A stretch of 64,000 nt of DNA from Halonatronomonas sp051745085 (GTDB taxonomy: Bacteria > Bacillota > Halanaerobiia > Halanaerobiales > Halarsenatibacteraceae). The stretch lies in assembly GCA_051745085.1 (NCBI GenBank), contig JBNJDR010000004.1, forward strand, positions 1 to 64,000. The letters are read 5' to 3'. Positions 35,449 to 45,497 of this stretch are shown in pieces. The notes below the pieces were generated by a model. It did not search any database. It was not told where the DNA came from and worked only from the letters and a program-made list of their open reading frames with translations. Made by a program: the position numbers and the translations under genes. The stretch's first letter is position 1. Each line of letters opens with the position of its first letter.

Positions 35449-36897
35449 CTATCTTTTTTCTATCTCCTGGCGAATTAGTTCATTGGCAAGCTGAGGATTG
35501 GCCTGGCCTTTGGTCTCTTTCATAACCTGACCAACTAGAAAACCAATTGCTCTGTCTTTCCCGTTTTTAACATCATCTACAACTTCCAGATTCTCATCAA
35601 GAATATTATTAATGATTTCCAACAATTTATCTTCATCACTTATCTGAGTTAATCCTTGATCTGCCACAATTTTTTTCGGATCTTTACCAGTAGAAAACAT
35701 TTCCGTAAAAACATCTTTTGCAATTTTTGAAGAAATGGTGCCGTCTTCAATCAAACCGAGCAGAGAAGCCAGTTTTTCACCGGTTATCTGCGTTTCACCT
35801 GGGCTTAAATTCTCTTCTTTAATTAACTTGAGAAATTCTCCCATTAACCAATTACTTACTTCCTTGGGATCAGCATCTGCTGCAACGGCCTCTTCAAATA
35901 ATTTAGCCAGTTCAAAATCACCTGTCAACACACCGGCATCATATTCTGGGAGTTCATACTCTTCTCTAAATCTATCTTTTTTAGCTAAAGGTAATTCAGG
36001 CAGGCTTTGATCCACATTTTTAATCCAGCTATCAGAAATTTCTAAAGGCATTAAATCTGGTTCAGGAAAATAACGATAATCTTCAGCTTCTTCTTTGCCG
36101 CGCATAGAAACCGTTCGACCTTTATCCTCATCCCAACTTCTAGTTTCCATAACTACCTCTTCTAAATCATCTAACAGCTTCTTCTGCCTTTCCAACTCAA
36201 AACTTAAAGCATTTTCAACCGCTCTAAAACTATTCATATTTTTAACTTCAACTTTAACGCCAAACTCTTGCTGACCCTCTGGCCTTAAAGAAACATTAGC
36301 ATCGCAGCGAAGAGAACCTTCCTCCATATTACAATCAGATATACCTAAATATAGCATTATCTGCTTTAATGAATTCAAATATTCTCTGGCCTCTTCTGGG
36401 GTTCTCAAATCTGGCTCACTAACGATCTCAATAAGAGGTATACCTCCTCTATTATAATCTACCAGGCTATTATCGCTTTCAGAAACAGACCCTTTGTGAA
36501 TCAACTTGCCTGCATCTTCCTCCAGATGGATCCTGGTTAAACCTATTTCCTTGCGCTTATTATCCACCTCTATAGTGATAGCCCCTCCATATCCAATAGG
36601 CAAATCATATTGAGAAATCTGATAACCTTTAGGTAAATCTGGATAATAATAGTTTTTGCGATCGAATTTATTATATTGATTTATTTCGCATCCAGTAGCC
36701 CGACAGGCCAACAGAGCATATTCTACTGCTTTCTCATTGATCACCGGTAGAGTTCCAGGAAGCCCTATGCAAACAGGACAGGTATTTGCATTAGGCTCAG
36801 CACCATATCGGGTACTGCAGCCGCAAAATAATTTTGAATTGGTATTAAGCTGTAAATGTACTTCCAATCCAATTATAGTTTCATACTTAGTTGTCAT
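35449..36897 (-). CDS. gatB: Asp-tRNA(Asn)/Glu-tRNA(Gln) amidotransferase subunit B
   Basis: The tRNA-binding and kinase subunit of GatCAB, which converts misacylated Glu-tRNA(Gln) or Asp-tRNA(Asn) to the amidated form. The 482-residue protein begins YETIIGLEVHLQL and has CPVCIGLPGTLPV (about 38-50), KNYYYPDLPKGYQISQ and the C-terminal YqeY-like tail (about 335-480). 17 bp after gatA. Confidence 0.97.
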   Translation of the reverse strand: MTTKYETIIGLEVHLQLNTNSKLFCGCSTRYGAEPNANTCPVCIGLPGTLPVINEKAVEYALLACRATGCEINQYNKFDRKNYYYPDLPKGYQISQYDLPIGYGGAITIEVDNKRKEIGLTRIHLEEDAGKLIHKGSVSESDNSLVDYNRGGIPLIEIVSEPDLRTPEEAREYLNSLKQIMLYLGISDCNMEEGSLRCDANVSLRPEGQQEFGVKVEVKNMNSFRAVENALSFELERQKKLLDDLEEVVMETRSWDEDKGRTVSMRGKEEAEDYRYFPEPDLMPLEISDSWIKNVDQSLPELPLAKKDRFREEYELPEYDAGVLTGDFELAKLFEEAVAADADPKEVSNWLMGEFLKLIKEENLSPGETQITGEKLASLLGLIEDGTISSKIAKDVFTEMFSTGKDPKKIVADQGLTQISDEDKLLEIINNILDENLEVVDDVKNGKDRAIGFLVGQVMKETKGQANPQLANELIRQEIEKR

Positions 36898-36914
36898 ATC
36901 AATATCACCTTTCC

Positions 36915-38342
36915 TTATACTAATTGAACGTCATTAGAAACATCCAGTATATTTTCTATGCTAGCAGCTGCCTGAAGCAAACCTTTTTCACTAAAGGTCG
37001 GCCCAATAACCTGTAAACCTAGCGGTAATCCTTCTGGTGAAAAACCTGAAGGTAACGAGATAGCCGGCATACCTGTTATATTTGCTGGAACAGTAAATAT
37101 ATCGTTGATGTAAACTTCAATGGGATCAAGATCTTCCCCAAGCTTGTAAGCTGGTGTCGGACTGGTAGGTCCGATCACAAAATCAACTTGATCAAAAACT
37201 TCTTGATAACTTTTCCTGATTAAGGTTCTAACTTTTAATGCTGTTTTATATAGTTCATCCTGATATCCGGCTGAAAGTGCATATGTTCCTAACATGATCC
37301 TTCTTTTAACCTCAGAACCGAATCCTGAACTCCGTGTTTCTTTAAACATCTTCTCTATATCCGTATCCCCACGTCGTTTTCCGTACCGGACACCATCATA
37401 GCGAGCCAGATTAGAGGAAGCTTCAGCCGGAGCTATCACGTAATAAATAGCAAGCGCATGATCAGCAGGCGGCAGTTTAATCTCTTCCACTCTGCCCCCG
37501 TTCTTTTCAATTTTAGCCACAGCCTCTTGAATAGACTGTCGTACTGAAGGAGCAATATCCATTTCCAGGTATTCAACTGGCAGTCCAAATGTAAATTTAG
37601 AAATATCCTGATGCAAATCCTCATGGTAATCAGGGTGAGATATATCAGCAGAAGTAGAATCCATTTCATCCCTACCGGTTAATATATTTAACATAATGGC
37701 TGCATCTTCAACAGTTCTAGTTAAAGGACCGATCTGATCTAAAGAAGAAGCAAATGCTACCAAACCGTAACGGGAAACAGAGCCATAAGTTGGTTTTATA
37801 CCAACCAGACCAGTATATGAAGCAGGTTGTCTAATTGACCCACCGGTATCGGAGCCTAAAGCTACTGGCACTTCGCCGGCTGCAACAGCTGCTGCAGAGC
37901 CTCCACTAGAACCTCCTGGAACGTAATCGAGGTTCCAGGGATTCCTGGTATTGTGAAACCCAGAATGTTCAGTTGATGATCCCATTGCGAACTCATCCAT
38001 ATTTGTCTTCCCTGCTATAATAGCTCCAGCATCTCTTAATTTTTTAACTACCGTACTGTCATAAGGCGGGGTATAACCCTCCAATATTTTGGAGGAACAG
38101 CTGGTCGGCAGATCACTGGTAGCCATATTATCCTTTACGGCCACAGGAATACCGGTCAAGATGTTAGAACTTTTGTTTTGACCAGAACTCATCTTATCTG
38201 CTAATGTAACAAAACTTTTAACTCGATCTTCAACCTCGTCAATTCTATGCGTAAATGCTTGTAAAATTTCTGTCGGGCTAACTTCTTTATTATCTCTAGC
38301 TTTAATTAATTGAGCTAGATCCATTTGATAAATTTCCATCAT
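36915..38342 (-). CDS. gatA: GatCAB amidotransferase subunit A (amidase)
   Basis: The glutaminase/amidase subunit. The 475-residue protein has the amidase signature with the Ser-cisSer-Lys triad: Lys in VAVKDNM (about 67-73), GGSSGGSAAAVAAG (about 137-150) and GSDTGGSIRQPAS. It is 18 bp after gatC and 17 bp before gatB. Confidence 0.97.
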   Translation of the reverse strand: MMEIYQMDLAQLIKARDNKEVSPTEILQAFTHRIDEVEDRVKSFVTLADKMSSGQNKSSNILTGIPVAVKDNMATSDLPTSCSSKILEGYTPPYDSTVVKKLRDAGAIIAGKTNMDEFAMGSSTEHSGFHNTRNPWNLDYVPGGSSGGSAAAVAAGEVPVALGSDTGGSIRQPASYTGLVGIKPTYGSVSRYGLVAFASSLDQIGPLTRTVEDAAIMLNILTGRDEMDSTSADISHPDYHEDLHQDISKFTFGLPVEYLEMDIAPSVRQSIQEAVAKIEKNGGRVEEIKLPPADHALAIYYVIAPAEASSNLARYDGVRYGKRRGDTDIEKMFKETRSSGFGSEVKRRIMLGTYALSAGYQDELYKTALKVRTLIRKSYQEVFDQVDFVIGPTSPTPAYKLGEDLDPIEVYINDIFTVPANITGMPAISLPSGFSPEGLPLGLQVIGPTFSEKGLLQAAASIENILDVSNDVQLV

Positions 38343-38360
38343 TAATTCCTCCCTCCTGTC

Positions 38361-38642
38361 TTATTTCCGTCCTGGAACCCTAAACTGATCATCTATCTTA
38401 TCTGGAGCTGCTTCAAGCAGTTCTTCTCTTCTGTCTTCATTAGTAATCTTATCTTCTCTCAAAACATTGGCCGCTTCGCGAGGATGATAGGTAGGCTTTA
38501 CTCCTTCCGTATCGATCTCCATTATCTTATTTATATAATCTAAAACATCCCCCAGCTGATTGGTAAATTCTGCAACTTCTTCTTCTGTTAAGTCTAGTTT
38601 AGAGAGCGAAGCAAGATGATTAACTTCTTCTTTAGATAGCAT
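38361..38642 (-). CDS. gatC: GatCAB amidotransferase subunit C
   Basis: A 93-residue subunit that wraps around GatA. It has the typical LSKEEVNHLASLSKLDLTEEE-like start (first part LSKEEVNHLASLSKL) and the C-terminal DDQFRVPGR. It overlaps the end of ligA by 11 bases, so the two are translationally coupled. Confidence 0.95.
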   Translation of the reverse strand: MLSKEEVNHLASLSKLDLTEEEVAEFTNQLGDVLDYINKIMEIDTEGVKPTYHPREAANVLREDKITNEDRREELLEAAPDKIDDQFRVPGRK

Positions 38643-40653
38643 CTATTTTTTCCTCCTTCAACAATTTAATAAAATCTTCTTCATCGATAATCTTAACCTC
38701 ATTTTCTCGAGCCTGCTCCAATTTAGAACCAGGATTGGCTCCGACCACTAAAAAATCAGTATTTGTACTAACAGCAGAGGTTACCCGACCTCCTCTAGTT
38801 TCGATTTCAGCCGCAGCTTCTTTGCGGGTATAATTCTCTAAACTACCGGTTAAAACAAAATTATACCCGGAAAACACTGTGTTTTTAGCTGTATCTTCTT
38901 CTTTTCTGGTTCTAACTCCAGCATCTTCTAGCTTAGCTATAACTTTTAAATTATCTTCGTTATCAAAAAAATTGACTAAACTTTTTGCAATAACCTGACC
39001 AACCTCCTCTATTTCAATAAGTTCTAAAATTTCCGCCTGCTTAATCGCCTCGATGTCCTCAAAAAATTCTGTAAGCAAAGTAGCAGTTCGAGAACCTACA
39101 TGCCGGATACCCAGGGCATAAATCACCCGGTCAAATGATCTCTCTTTGCTGCTTTCAATAGCTGCAAGCAAATTATCTGCTGACTTATCTCCCAGCCTTT
39201 CCAGCTGAACTAGTTCGTCTTTATGAAGATAATACAGATCACCGTAGTCGGCAATTAATTCAGCAGACAATAACCTATCTATTACCGCCGGTCCCAACCC
39301 GTCTATATTCATGGCATCTCGAGAAGCAAAGTGAATAATGCTCTCTTGAAGTTGAGCAGGACAGGAAGAATTCGGACACCTGTGTATGGCCTCGGCGGGA
39401 TCTTTCACTACTTCTGATCCGCAAGCAGGGCAAAATTTGGGCATCTCAAACTCCTCTTCTTCTCCCGAGCGTTCTTCCTTAATTACCTTGACTATTTCAG
39501 GAATTACATCTCCTGCTTTTTGGATAAGTACTTTATCTCCAACGCGTACGTCTTTTCTTTTCACTTCATCTTCATTATGAAGCGTGGCTCTACTCACAGT
39601 TGAACCATCCACTTCCACTGGTTCCAAAACCGCATTAGGGGTTAAAGCACCGGTCCTACCTACCGAAATGATAATATCTTTGACCATGGTGGTTTTTTGT
39701 TGAGCAGGAAACTTATATGCTACTGCCCACCGAGGAAATTTGCTGGTGCTGCCAAGTTCACTTCTTAAATTAAGCTGGTTTAATTTTATCACCATACCGT
39801 CTATTTCATAAGACAGTTCTTCCCGCTTATCAACCCAGCTTTCACAAACGTCGATAATCTCATCTATTTTTGCATACTTTTTGTACCAACAAGTTTTAAA
39901 ATTTAATTCTTCTATGAGTTCTAGTTCTTGCTGATGGGTATCTAAATCGATATTTTCTACAGTTATTATATCATATGCTAAAAAAGCTAACGGTCTTTGG
40001 GCAGCAATTTTGGGGTCGAGCTGCCTTATTGAGCCAGCTGCTGCATTCCTCGGATTAGCAAAAGGTTCTTTTCCTTTATCCAATCTGGTTTCATTTAACT
40101 TAGCAAATTTTTCTACAGGAATATAAACTTCTCCCCGCACTTCAATATTAATCTCTTTGTTTAATTTTAACGGAATAGAAGGTATAGTTTTTACATTAGC
40201 TGTAACATCCTCACCTGTTATTCCATCACCTCTAGTCGCTGCCTGAATTAACTTGCCATTCTCATAAGTGATGATCAAAGCTAACCCGTCGATCTTATGC
40301 TCGACCAGGTAATCATAATTAACCTGAGAAGATATTTTTTTCTCTATACGCCTAGAAAAATCTTTCAATTCTTCTGCTGAAAAAGCATTATCCAGACTCA
40401 AAACCTGTTGACTGTGCTTTACCTTATCAAAAGAATCCAAAGGAGTCCCGCCTACTCGAGCAGAAGGCGAGTTCTCAGTTTTTAGCTCAGGAAATTCATT
40501 TTCAAGTTCTATAAGCTGATTCATTAATTCATCATATTCACTATCGGAAATAACCGGATTATCCTCTACGTAATATTTCTTCTCGTGATAACGTATCTCC
40601 TCACGCAGTTCTTGAATTTTATCTCTAGCTTCTTCTTTACTAAAGTTTTTCAT
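38632..40653 (-). CDS. ligA: NAD-dependent DNA ligase
   Basis: Seals nicks with NAD as adenylate donor. The 673-residue protein has the Ia domain (1-75), the nucleotidyltransferase domain with the adenylated Lys120 in VEHKIDGLAL, an OB-fold near 325-400, a zinc finger of four Cys (CPACG at about 412 and CPNSSCPAQ), helix-hairpin-helix repeats and a C-terminal BRCT domain (about 595-673). Normal length. It is 3 bp after pcrA, with a GAGGAGG site. Confidence 0.98.
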   Translation of the reverse strand: MKNFSKEEARDKIQELREEIRYHEKKYYVEDNPVISDSEYDELMNQLIELENEFPELKTENSPSARVGGTPLDSFDKVKHSQQVLSLDNAFSAEELKDFSRRIEKKISSQVNYDYLVEHKIDGLALIITYENGKLIQAATRGDGITGEDVTANVKTIPSIPLKLNKEINIEVRGEVYIPVEKFAKLNETRLDKGKEPFANPRNAAAGSIRQLDPKIAAQRPLAFLAYDIITVENIDLDTHQQELELIEELNFKTCWYKKYAKIDEIIDVCESWVDKREELSYEIDGMVIKLNQLNLRSELGSTSKFPRWAVAYKFPAQQKTTMVKDIIISVGRTGALTPNAVLEPVEVDGSTVSRATLHNEDEVKRKDVRVGDKVLIQKAGDVIPEIVKVIKEERSGEEEEFEMPKFCPACGSEVVKDPAEAIHRCPNSSCPAQLQESIIHFASRDAMNIDGLGPAVIDRLLSAELIADYGDLYYLHKDELVQLERLGDKSADNLLAAIESSKERSFDRVIYALGIRHVGSRTATLLTEFFEDIEAIKQAEILELIEIEEVGQVIAKSLVNFFDNEDNLKVIAKLEDAGVRTRKEEDTAKNTVFSGYNFVLTGSLENYTRKEAAAEIETRGGRVTSAVSTNTDFLVVGANPGSKLEQARENEVKIIDEEDFIKLLKEEKIDAI

Positions 40654-40656
40654 CTC

Positions 40657-42822
40657 TTACCTCCTCACGATTTGCAAAGGAGCATATTCTGCCAGCAGTT
40701 CCCGCTTCTTACCATCTTTAAACCGAATAGTTAACTTCGTACCTCTATCTTCCTGAATAGATTCTATCACACCGATCCCCCAGCTAGGATGTAGAATATC
40801 CTGACCTTCTTTATAGCTTGTTCCTATTGATTTAGAGGCCTGAGCAGAAGTGGTTTTAGCCAGGCTATCCCTTATCTCTATCGATTCTTTCATTTCATCC
40901 TCACCAGTTAATAGATCATCAGGTATTTCTTCTAAAAATCGAGATGGGGGATAAAACTTATTTTCTCCATACCGAAACCTGGTCCGAGCTCGCAGTAAAA
41001 AAAGCTTATCCATAGCTCTAGTCATTCCCACGTAGCAGAGCCGCCTCTCCTCTTCGATTTCTCCCGGATCATCTAAAGAGTTCTGATGAGGAAATAACCC
41101 TTCGTCCAAACCTGTTAAGAATACTATAGGAAATTCCAGCCCTTTGGCCGAATGTAGAGTCATAAGGGTAATATAATTAGTTTCTTCTTCCATTGTATCA
41201 ATATCTGCAATCAATGCTACTTCTTCCAGAAATCCCGATAGGCTGGGCGCTTCATTTTCCTGGAGATATTCCCGCATTGCTGATTGTAATTCACCTATAT
41301 TTTCTAATCTTTCAGTAGCCTTTGGCCCTTCCTTTTCGATCAATTCTTTTTCATAGCCTGTTTTAGCTATAATTTTATTGACAAGTTTATCTAATGTCAT
41401 TTCCGTACTCATCTCTTTAAAACGTTTGATTAACTCTGTAAATTCCTTGACCCTGCTGCTATAGGCTGGGGTCAATTGTGGGTTTTTATCTGCTTCAAGA
41501 CAAGACTGGAACAAAGATATATTATTGGAATATGCATATTCTTGAATCCTATCTATAGTTGTTGCTCCTATACCTCTTGTCGGGCAGTTGATGATCCGCA
41601 ATAAACTTGCTGTATCATCGGGATTATTTATTAACCTTAAATATGCTAATACATCTTTAATTTCCTTACGATCATAAAACTTAAGTCCTCCCACAATCTG
41701 ATAAGGAAGTTGATTGCGCCGCAGGATGTCCTCAATATTTCTGGACTGGGCATTAGTCCGGTAGAGAACAACCATATCTCCCAGAGAATATTCCCCGCTA
41801 TTTTTCAACTTCCTGGCTTTATCTAAAATAAATGCTGCTTCTTCTTTATCTGTAGACGCTTCATAATACTCTATTCTTTCCCCTTTACCTCGGCCTGACC
41901 AGAGATCTTTTTCCAAACGGGAAGTATTGTGTTGAATAACTGCCTGAGCTGCTTTTAAAATATTCTCTTTGGACCGATAATTTTGTTCTAACCTAATAAC
42001 TTTAGCCTCAGGATAATCCTTTTCAAAATTCAAGATATTATTAATATCTGCCCCTCTGAAACCGTATATCGATTGGTCTGGATCACCGACAACGAAAATA
42101 TTTTTATAGTCGCCAGTTAATAATTGACTGAGCCGATATTGAGCATGATTAACATCTTGATATTCATCTACCAGTATATAACGATATTTATCATTATAAT
42201 ATTCTTTAACTTTTTCATATTTACTAAAAAGCTGGCAGGGTTTAAGAATTAAATCATCAAAATCTAAAGCGTTACTTTCTTTCATCCTTTGCTGGTAAAC
42301 CGGGTATATTTCTGCGGTTAATTCAGATAAATAATCAAACTGTTCAACTACAAAATTTTCCGGGGTTGTCAGTGTATTCTTAGCTTCACTGATTTTATTT
42401 AAAATCAGTGCTGGCTTAGTCTTTTTAATATCTAAATTCATTTCCTGCATTATATCTTTGACCATCCGCTTTTGATCTGAAGTATCATATATAGAGAAGT
42501 TAGCAGAATACCCCATTTTACTTGCTTCTTTTCTTAGCAGCCTGGCCCCGAAAGAATGAAAAGTCCCAATCCAGCTGCCCCGAGTACCAGTTAAACTGTT
42601 AACCCGTTCAACCATTTCAGAAGCTGCTTTATTAGTGAAGGTCATAGCCAGAATATTTTCTGGCGCTACTCCATATTTACTAATTAGATAAGCAACCCTG
42701 CGAGTTAAAACCCTGGTTTTACCACTTCCAGCACCGGCCAAGACTAATGCTGGTCCTTTATCATGTTTAACAGCCTCGCGCTGAGGCTCATTCAAATCTT
42801 TTAAAACCTCTTCTGATTCCAT
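40657..42822 (-). CDS. pcrA: UvrD/Rep-type helicase PcrA
   Basis: A 3'-5' superfamily 1A DNA helicase for repair and replication-fork clearance. The 721 residues carry Walker A AGAGSGKT (29-36), DEYQDVN near 221, GDPDQSIYGFRGAD near 248, QNYRS, and motif VI VGMTRA near 608. The C-terminal tudor-like RNA polymerase-binding region (DILHPSWGIGVIE) matches PcrA. Its start overlaps the preceding gene by one base (TAATG). Confidence 0.96.
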   Translation of the reverse strand: MESEEVLKDLNEPQREAVKHDKGPALVLAGAGSGKTRVLTRRVAYLISKYGVAPENILAMTFTNKAASEMVERVNSLTGTRGSWIGTFHSFGARLLRKEASKMGYSANFSIYDTSDQKRMVKDIMQEMNLDIKKTKPALILNKISEAKNTLTTPENFVVEQFDYLSELTAEIYPVYQQRMKESNALDFDDLILKPCQLFSKYEKVKEYYNDKYRYILVDEYQDVNHAQYRLSQLLTGDYKNIFVVGDPDQSIYGFRGADINNILNFEKDYPEAKVIRLEQNYRSKENILKAAQAVIQHNTSRLEKDLWSGRGKGERIEYYEASTDKEEAAFILDKARKLKNSGEYSLGDMVVLYRTNAQSRNIEDILRRNQLPYQIVGGLKFYDRKEIKDVLAYLRLINNPDDTASLLRIINCPTRGIGATTIDRIQEYAYSNNISLFQSCLEADKNPQLTPAYSSRVKEFTELIKRFKEMSTEMTLDKLVNKIIAKTGYEKELIEKEGPKATERLENIGELQSAMREYLQENEAPSLSGFLEEVALIADIDTMEEETNYITLMTLHSAKGLEFPIVFLTGLDEGLFPHQNSLDDPGEIEEERRLCYVGMTRAMDKLFLLRARTRFRYGENKFYPPSRFLEEIPDDLLTGEDEMKESIEIRDSLAKTTSAQASKSIGTSYKEGQDILHPSWGIGVIESIQEDRGTKLTIRFKDGKKRELLAEYAPLQIVRR

Positions 42823-43244
42823 TAATTTATCACTTCTTCCTCAAGATATTCTTTAATATTTTTAACTGCTTTCTCCGCAAAATATAAATGGGTATTACAG
42901 GAGCAATCACTGGCTCCGAAGCCAGATTCTATAATTTCCGTCTCTTCTAATTCGTTTAAAGCGTCAGCTAACTTACATTCATACTCTTTTCCTAAAGGCC
43001 ATGCATATACGTTTTGCATACTAGCTTCTGCTGCAAGATAGTCTATATGCCAGTGTTTATTGTTCGAACCTTCTCTGTGCCTTCTAATTCTGGAGTTCAT
43101 ATTACTCTGAGCAGTACCTACGTAATAATAATAACCAGGAGGGAAAGCAATTTTACCTTTTGCCCCTACTTCGATTAGCCCAGGTTTATGACGAAAAAAT
43201 TCAAGTAAATATATGCCGCTATCAAAGCTAAATTCTTGCATCAT
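42822..43244 (-). CDS. DUF123 / GIY-YIG-like domain protein
   Basis: A 140-residue protein with the DUF123 pattern: GIYLLEFF at the start, GYYYYVGTAQSNMNSRIRRH (about 37-56), KHWHIDYLAA (63-72) and SDCSCNTHLYF near 112. DUF123 is related to GIY-YIG nucleases; in some archaeal and bacterial endonuclease III proteins it is fused to the enzyme. Being translationally coupled (one-base overlap) to pcrA and followed by ligA suggests a DNA repair role. Activity is not established. Confidence 0.8.
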   Translation of the reverse strand: MMQEFSFDSGIYLLEFFRHKPGLIEVGAKGKIAFPPGYYYYVGTAQSNMNSRIRRHREGSNNKHWHIDYLAAEASMQNVYAWPLGKEYECKLADALNELEETEIIESGFGASDCSCNTHLYFAEKAVKNIKEYLEEEVIN

Positions 43245-43310
43245 ATTATCCTCCTAAGAAACATCCACTTTTAATATAAAAATTTTGCTGCCTCACTAAA
43301 AATGATATCA

Positions 43311-43335
43311 AAAAAACACCTGCTTTAACAGGTGT
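43311..43335 (-). terminator. Terminator of the his operon
   Basis: ACACCTG (43316-43322) pairs with CAGGTGT (43329-43335), loop of six, then TTTTT on the minus strand. Eight bases after the hisIE stop codon. Confidence 0.9.
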
Positions 43336-43342
43336 AATTTGA

Positions 43343-44008
43343 TTAAAACCTATTTTTTAATTCTTTTTTTAAATCTTTCATGCTTAAACCAGCATCTTTT
43401 AATAGAACCAGGAGGTGATAAATTAGATCCGCCCCTTCTTCAGGCAATCTTTCAGGTTGATTAAGATAGGCGATTACCGTTTCAACCGCCTCCTCTCCAA
43501 CTTTCTGTCCTATTCTGCCGGGGCCAGCTTGAAAAAGCGAAGTAGTATATGAGTTCGGCGGCAGTTCTTTCTGTCTTGAGGCAATAATTTCTTCTAAATT
43601 TGTTATTACCTGAGCTATAGTAGTGAGTTTATCTCGATTTTGTTCTTTTAACCCATCTTTTCTTAATTCGTAGTTCTTATAAAAACAACTCTTCCTCCCT
43701 GTGTGACAGGCTGGACCTGACGGCTGAACCTGTAAAAGCAAAGTATCGTTATCACAATCTAAAGTCAGGTAGCTCACATCTTGAAAATTCCCAGAGGTTT
43801 CCCCTTTCAACCACAGTTCCTGTCGGGACCGACTATAAAAGCACGCTCTGCCTGTACTAATAGTTTTTCTTATAGCATCAGGATTCATATATGCCAGCAT
43901 GAGAACCTCTCCTGTGTCCTCATCCTGAAGAATAGCTGGCACCAGGCCTTTATCATTAAATTTAACCTTTTTGATAAGTTCATCAGCTTTCATATTACTA
44001 TTAAGCAT
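43343..44008 (-). CDS. hisIE: HisIE: PRA-CH and PRA-PH bifunctional enzyme
   Basis: Catalyses steps 2 and 3 of histidine synthesis, hydrolysing PR-ATP and opening PR-AMP. The N-terminal HisI domain (about 6-115) has the zinc and substrate motifs SRSRQELW, DCDNDTLL and PACHTGRKSCFY; the C-terminal HisE domain (about 130-221) has SLFQAGPGRIGQKVGEEAVE. It closes the operon, 6 bp after hisF; the short upstream open reading (residues 1-5) could start instead at Met6. Confidence 0.97.
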   Translation of the reverse strand: MLNSNMKADELIKKVKFNDKGLVPAILQDEDTGEVLMLAYMNPDAIRKTISTGRACFYSRSRQELWLKGETSGNFQDVSYLTLDCDNDTLLLQVQPSGPACHTGRKSCFYKNYELRKDGLKEQNRDKLTTIAQVITNLEEIIASRQKELPPNSYTTSLFQAGPGRIGQKVGEEAVETVIAYLNQPERLPEEGADLIYHLLVLLKDAGLSMKDLKKELKNRF

Positions 44009-44014
44009 TCCACT

Positions 44015-44785
44015 TCAACTCCTAACAGGCCGGATAGGTATACCCCGTTCAGCCAGATAATCTTTACATTCTTTGATGGGATGAATTTGTTGATGCCATA
44101 TTGAAGCAGCTAAAGCAGCATCAGCTTCTCCTATTTTAAAGGCGTCGTAGATATCTGCCGGAGAACCGGCTCCTCCAGAAGCTATCAACGGAATATTAAC
44201 AGCTCTACTCACAGCCTTAAGCTGCTTAAGATCGTAACCTGCTCGGGTCCCATCAGCATCGATACTCGTTAGAAGGATCTCCCCTGCTCCCCTTTTCTCT
44301 ACTTCCTGAGCCCAGGCGACCAAATCTAATCCAGTTTCTTGTGAACCGCCGCTTATTAAAACTTCCCATCCGGATTCAGCAGCTTTTTTTCTGGCATCTA
44401 TGGCTACTACTACCGCCTGGCTGCCAAATTGTTCTGCAGCTTGGGTGATCAAATCAGGAAATCGAACAGCCGCAGAATTAATAGAAATTTTATCTGCTCC
44501 AGCCTGAATTAATTCTCTAAAATCTTCTATGGTTTTTATTCCTCCACCTACTGTAAAAGGAATAAATAGTCTTTCCGCTACCTTCATAGCCAATTTTTTG
44601 ATGGTTTCTCGCTTTTCTTTGGTGGCTGTTATATCTAAAAAAACCAGTTCATCCGCTCCAGCCTGGTTGTAATATTCAGCCATCTCTACAGGATCGCCTT
44701 GATCTTTTAAGTCAACAAACTGCTCTCCTTTTACTACTCGACCATCTTTGACATCAAGACAGGGAATCAGCCTTCTAGTTAGCAT
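44015..44785 (-). CDS. hisF: Imidazole glycerol phosphate synthase cyclase subunit
   Basis: A 256-residue TIM barrel that uses ammonia from HisH to make imidazole glycerol phosphate and AICAR. The catalytic Asp of PCLDVKDGRVVKG (about 8-20) and the second Asp in SIDADGTRAGYD (about 172-183) are present. It overlaps hisA by 11 bases. Confidence 0.97.
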   Translation of the reverse strand: MLTRRLIPCLDVKDGRVVKGEQFVDLKDQGDPVEMAEYYNQAGADELVFLDITATKEKRETIKKLAMKVAERLFIPFTVGGGIKTIEDFRELIQAGADKISINSAAVRFPDLITQAAEQFGSQAVVVAIDARKKAAESGWEVLISGGSQETGLDLVAWAQEVEKRGAGEILLTSIDADGTRAGYDLKQLKAVSRAVNIPLIASGGAGSPADIYDAFKIGEADAALAASIWHQQIHPIKECKDYLAERGIPIRPVRS

Positions 44786-45497
44786 ATTCGATCCCCTCCT
44801 TCCAAATTTTCTCTGGATCTATCTTCCCTTTATATATTGCCCGTCCAACTATAGCCCGGTTAATACCTAGTACCTGAAGCTTCTTTAAATCTTCAACCGA
44901 AGCAATCCCCCCTGAGGCAGTCACTTCTACATCGTATTCATTCAATTCAGCGGTTTTTTGAAAATTAGGTCCTGCCATCATTCCATCCCTGTTTATATCG
45001 GTATAAATAAACCTCTCTATACCCTGACCGATCAACTCTTCCATCATATCTTCAACTTTAATGGCTGTCTCTTCCTCCCAGCCCGAAAGTGAAAGCATAC
45101 CATTCCGAGCATCAAGAGCAACTATTATTTTCTGGCTGTTATATTTATCAACCAATTCACCAGCAAAATTTGGGTCCTCTATCGCCGCAGTTCCAATTAC
45201 TATCGCATCAGCTATTTCCAAATAAGCGGAAGCGGTAGAGATATTTCTAATCCCACCACCAATCTGACACACCAATTCAGGAATAGAAATTATATCATTT
45301 AATAAGTCCTGATTAATCGGTCGACCTTTTCTAGCACCATCAAGATCAACTAAATGAATTTCAGCTGCCCCCTGTTTGGCAAAAAAGATGGCCCTTTGTA
45401 CGGGATTGTCATCTATTAATTCTTCTTGACCATAATCTCCTTGAGTCAAACGGACGGCATTACCACCTCTAATATCTATAGCTGGAATAACTCTCAT
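44775..45497 (-). CDS. hisA: ProFAR isomerase
   Basis: A 240-residue TIM-barrel isomerase of histidine synthesis. It begins MRVIPAIDIRGGNAVRL with catalytic Asp8 and has the second catalytic Asp in YTDINRDGMMAGPN (about 167-180). Overlaps hisH with ATGA and hisF by 11 bases. Confidence 0.97.
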   Translation of the reverse strand: MRVIPAIDIRGGNAVRLTQGDYGQEELIDDNPVQRAIFFAKQGAAEIHLVDLDGARKGRPINQDLLNDIISIPELVCQIGGGIRNISTASAYLEIADAIVIGTAAIEDPNFAGELVDKYNSQKIIVALDARNGMLSLSGWEEETAIKVEDMMEELIGQGIERFIYTDINRDGMMAGPNFQKTAELNEYDVEVTASGGIASVEDLKKLQVLGINRAIVGRAIYKGKIDPEKIWKEGIEYAN

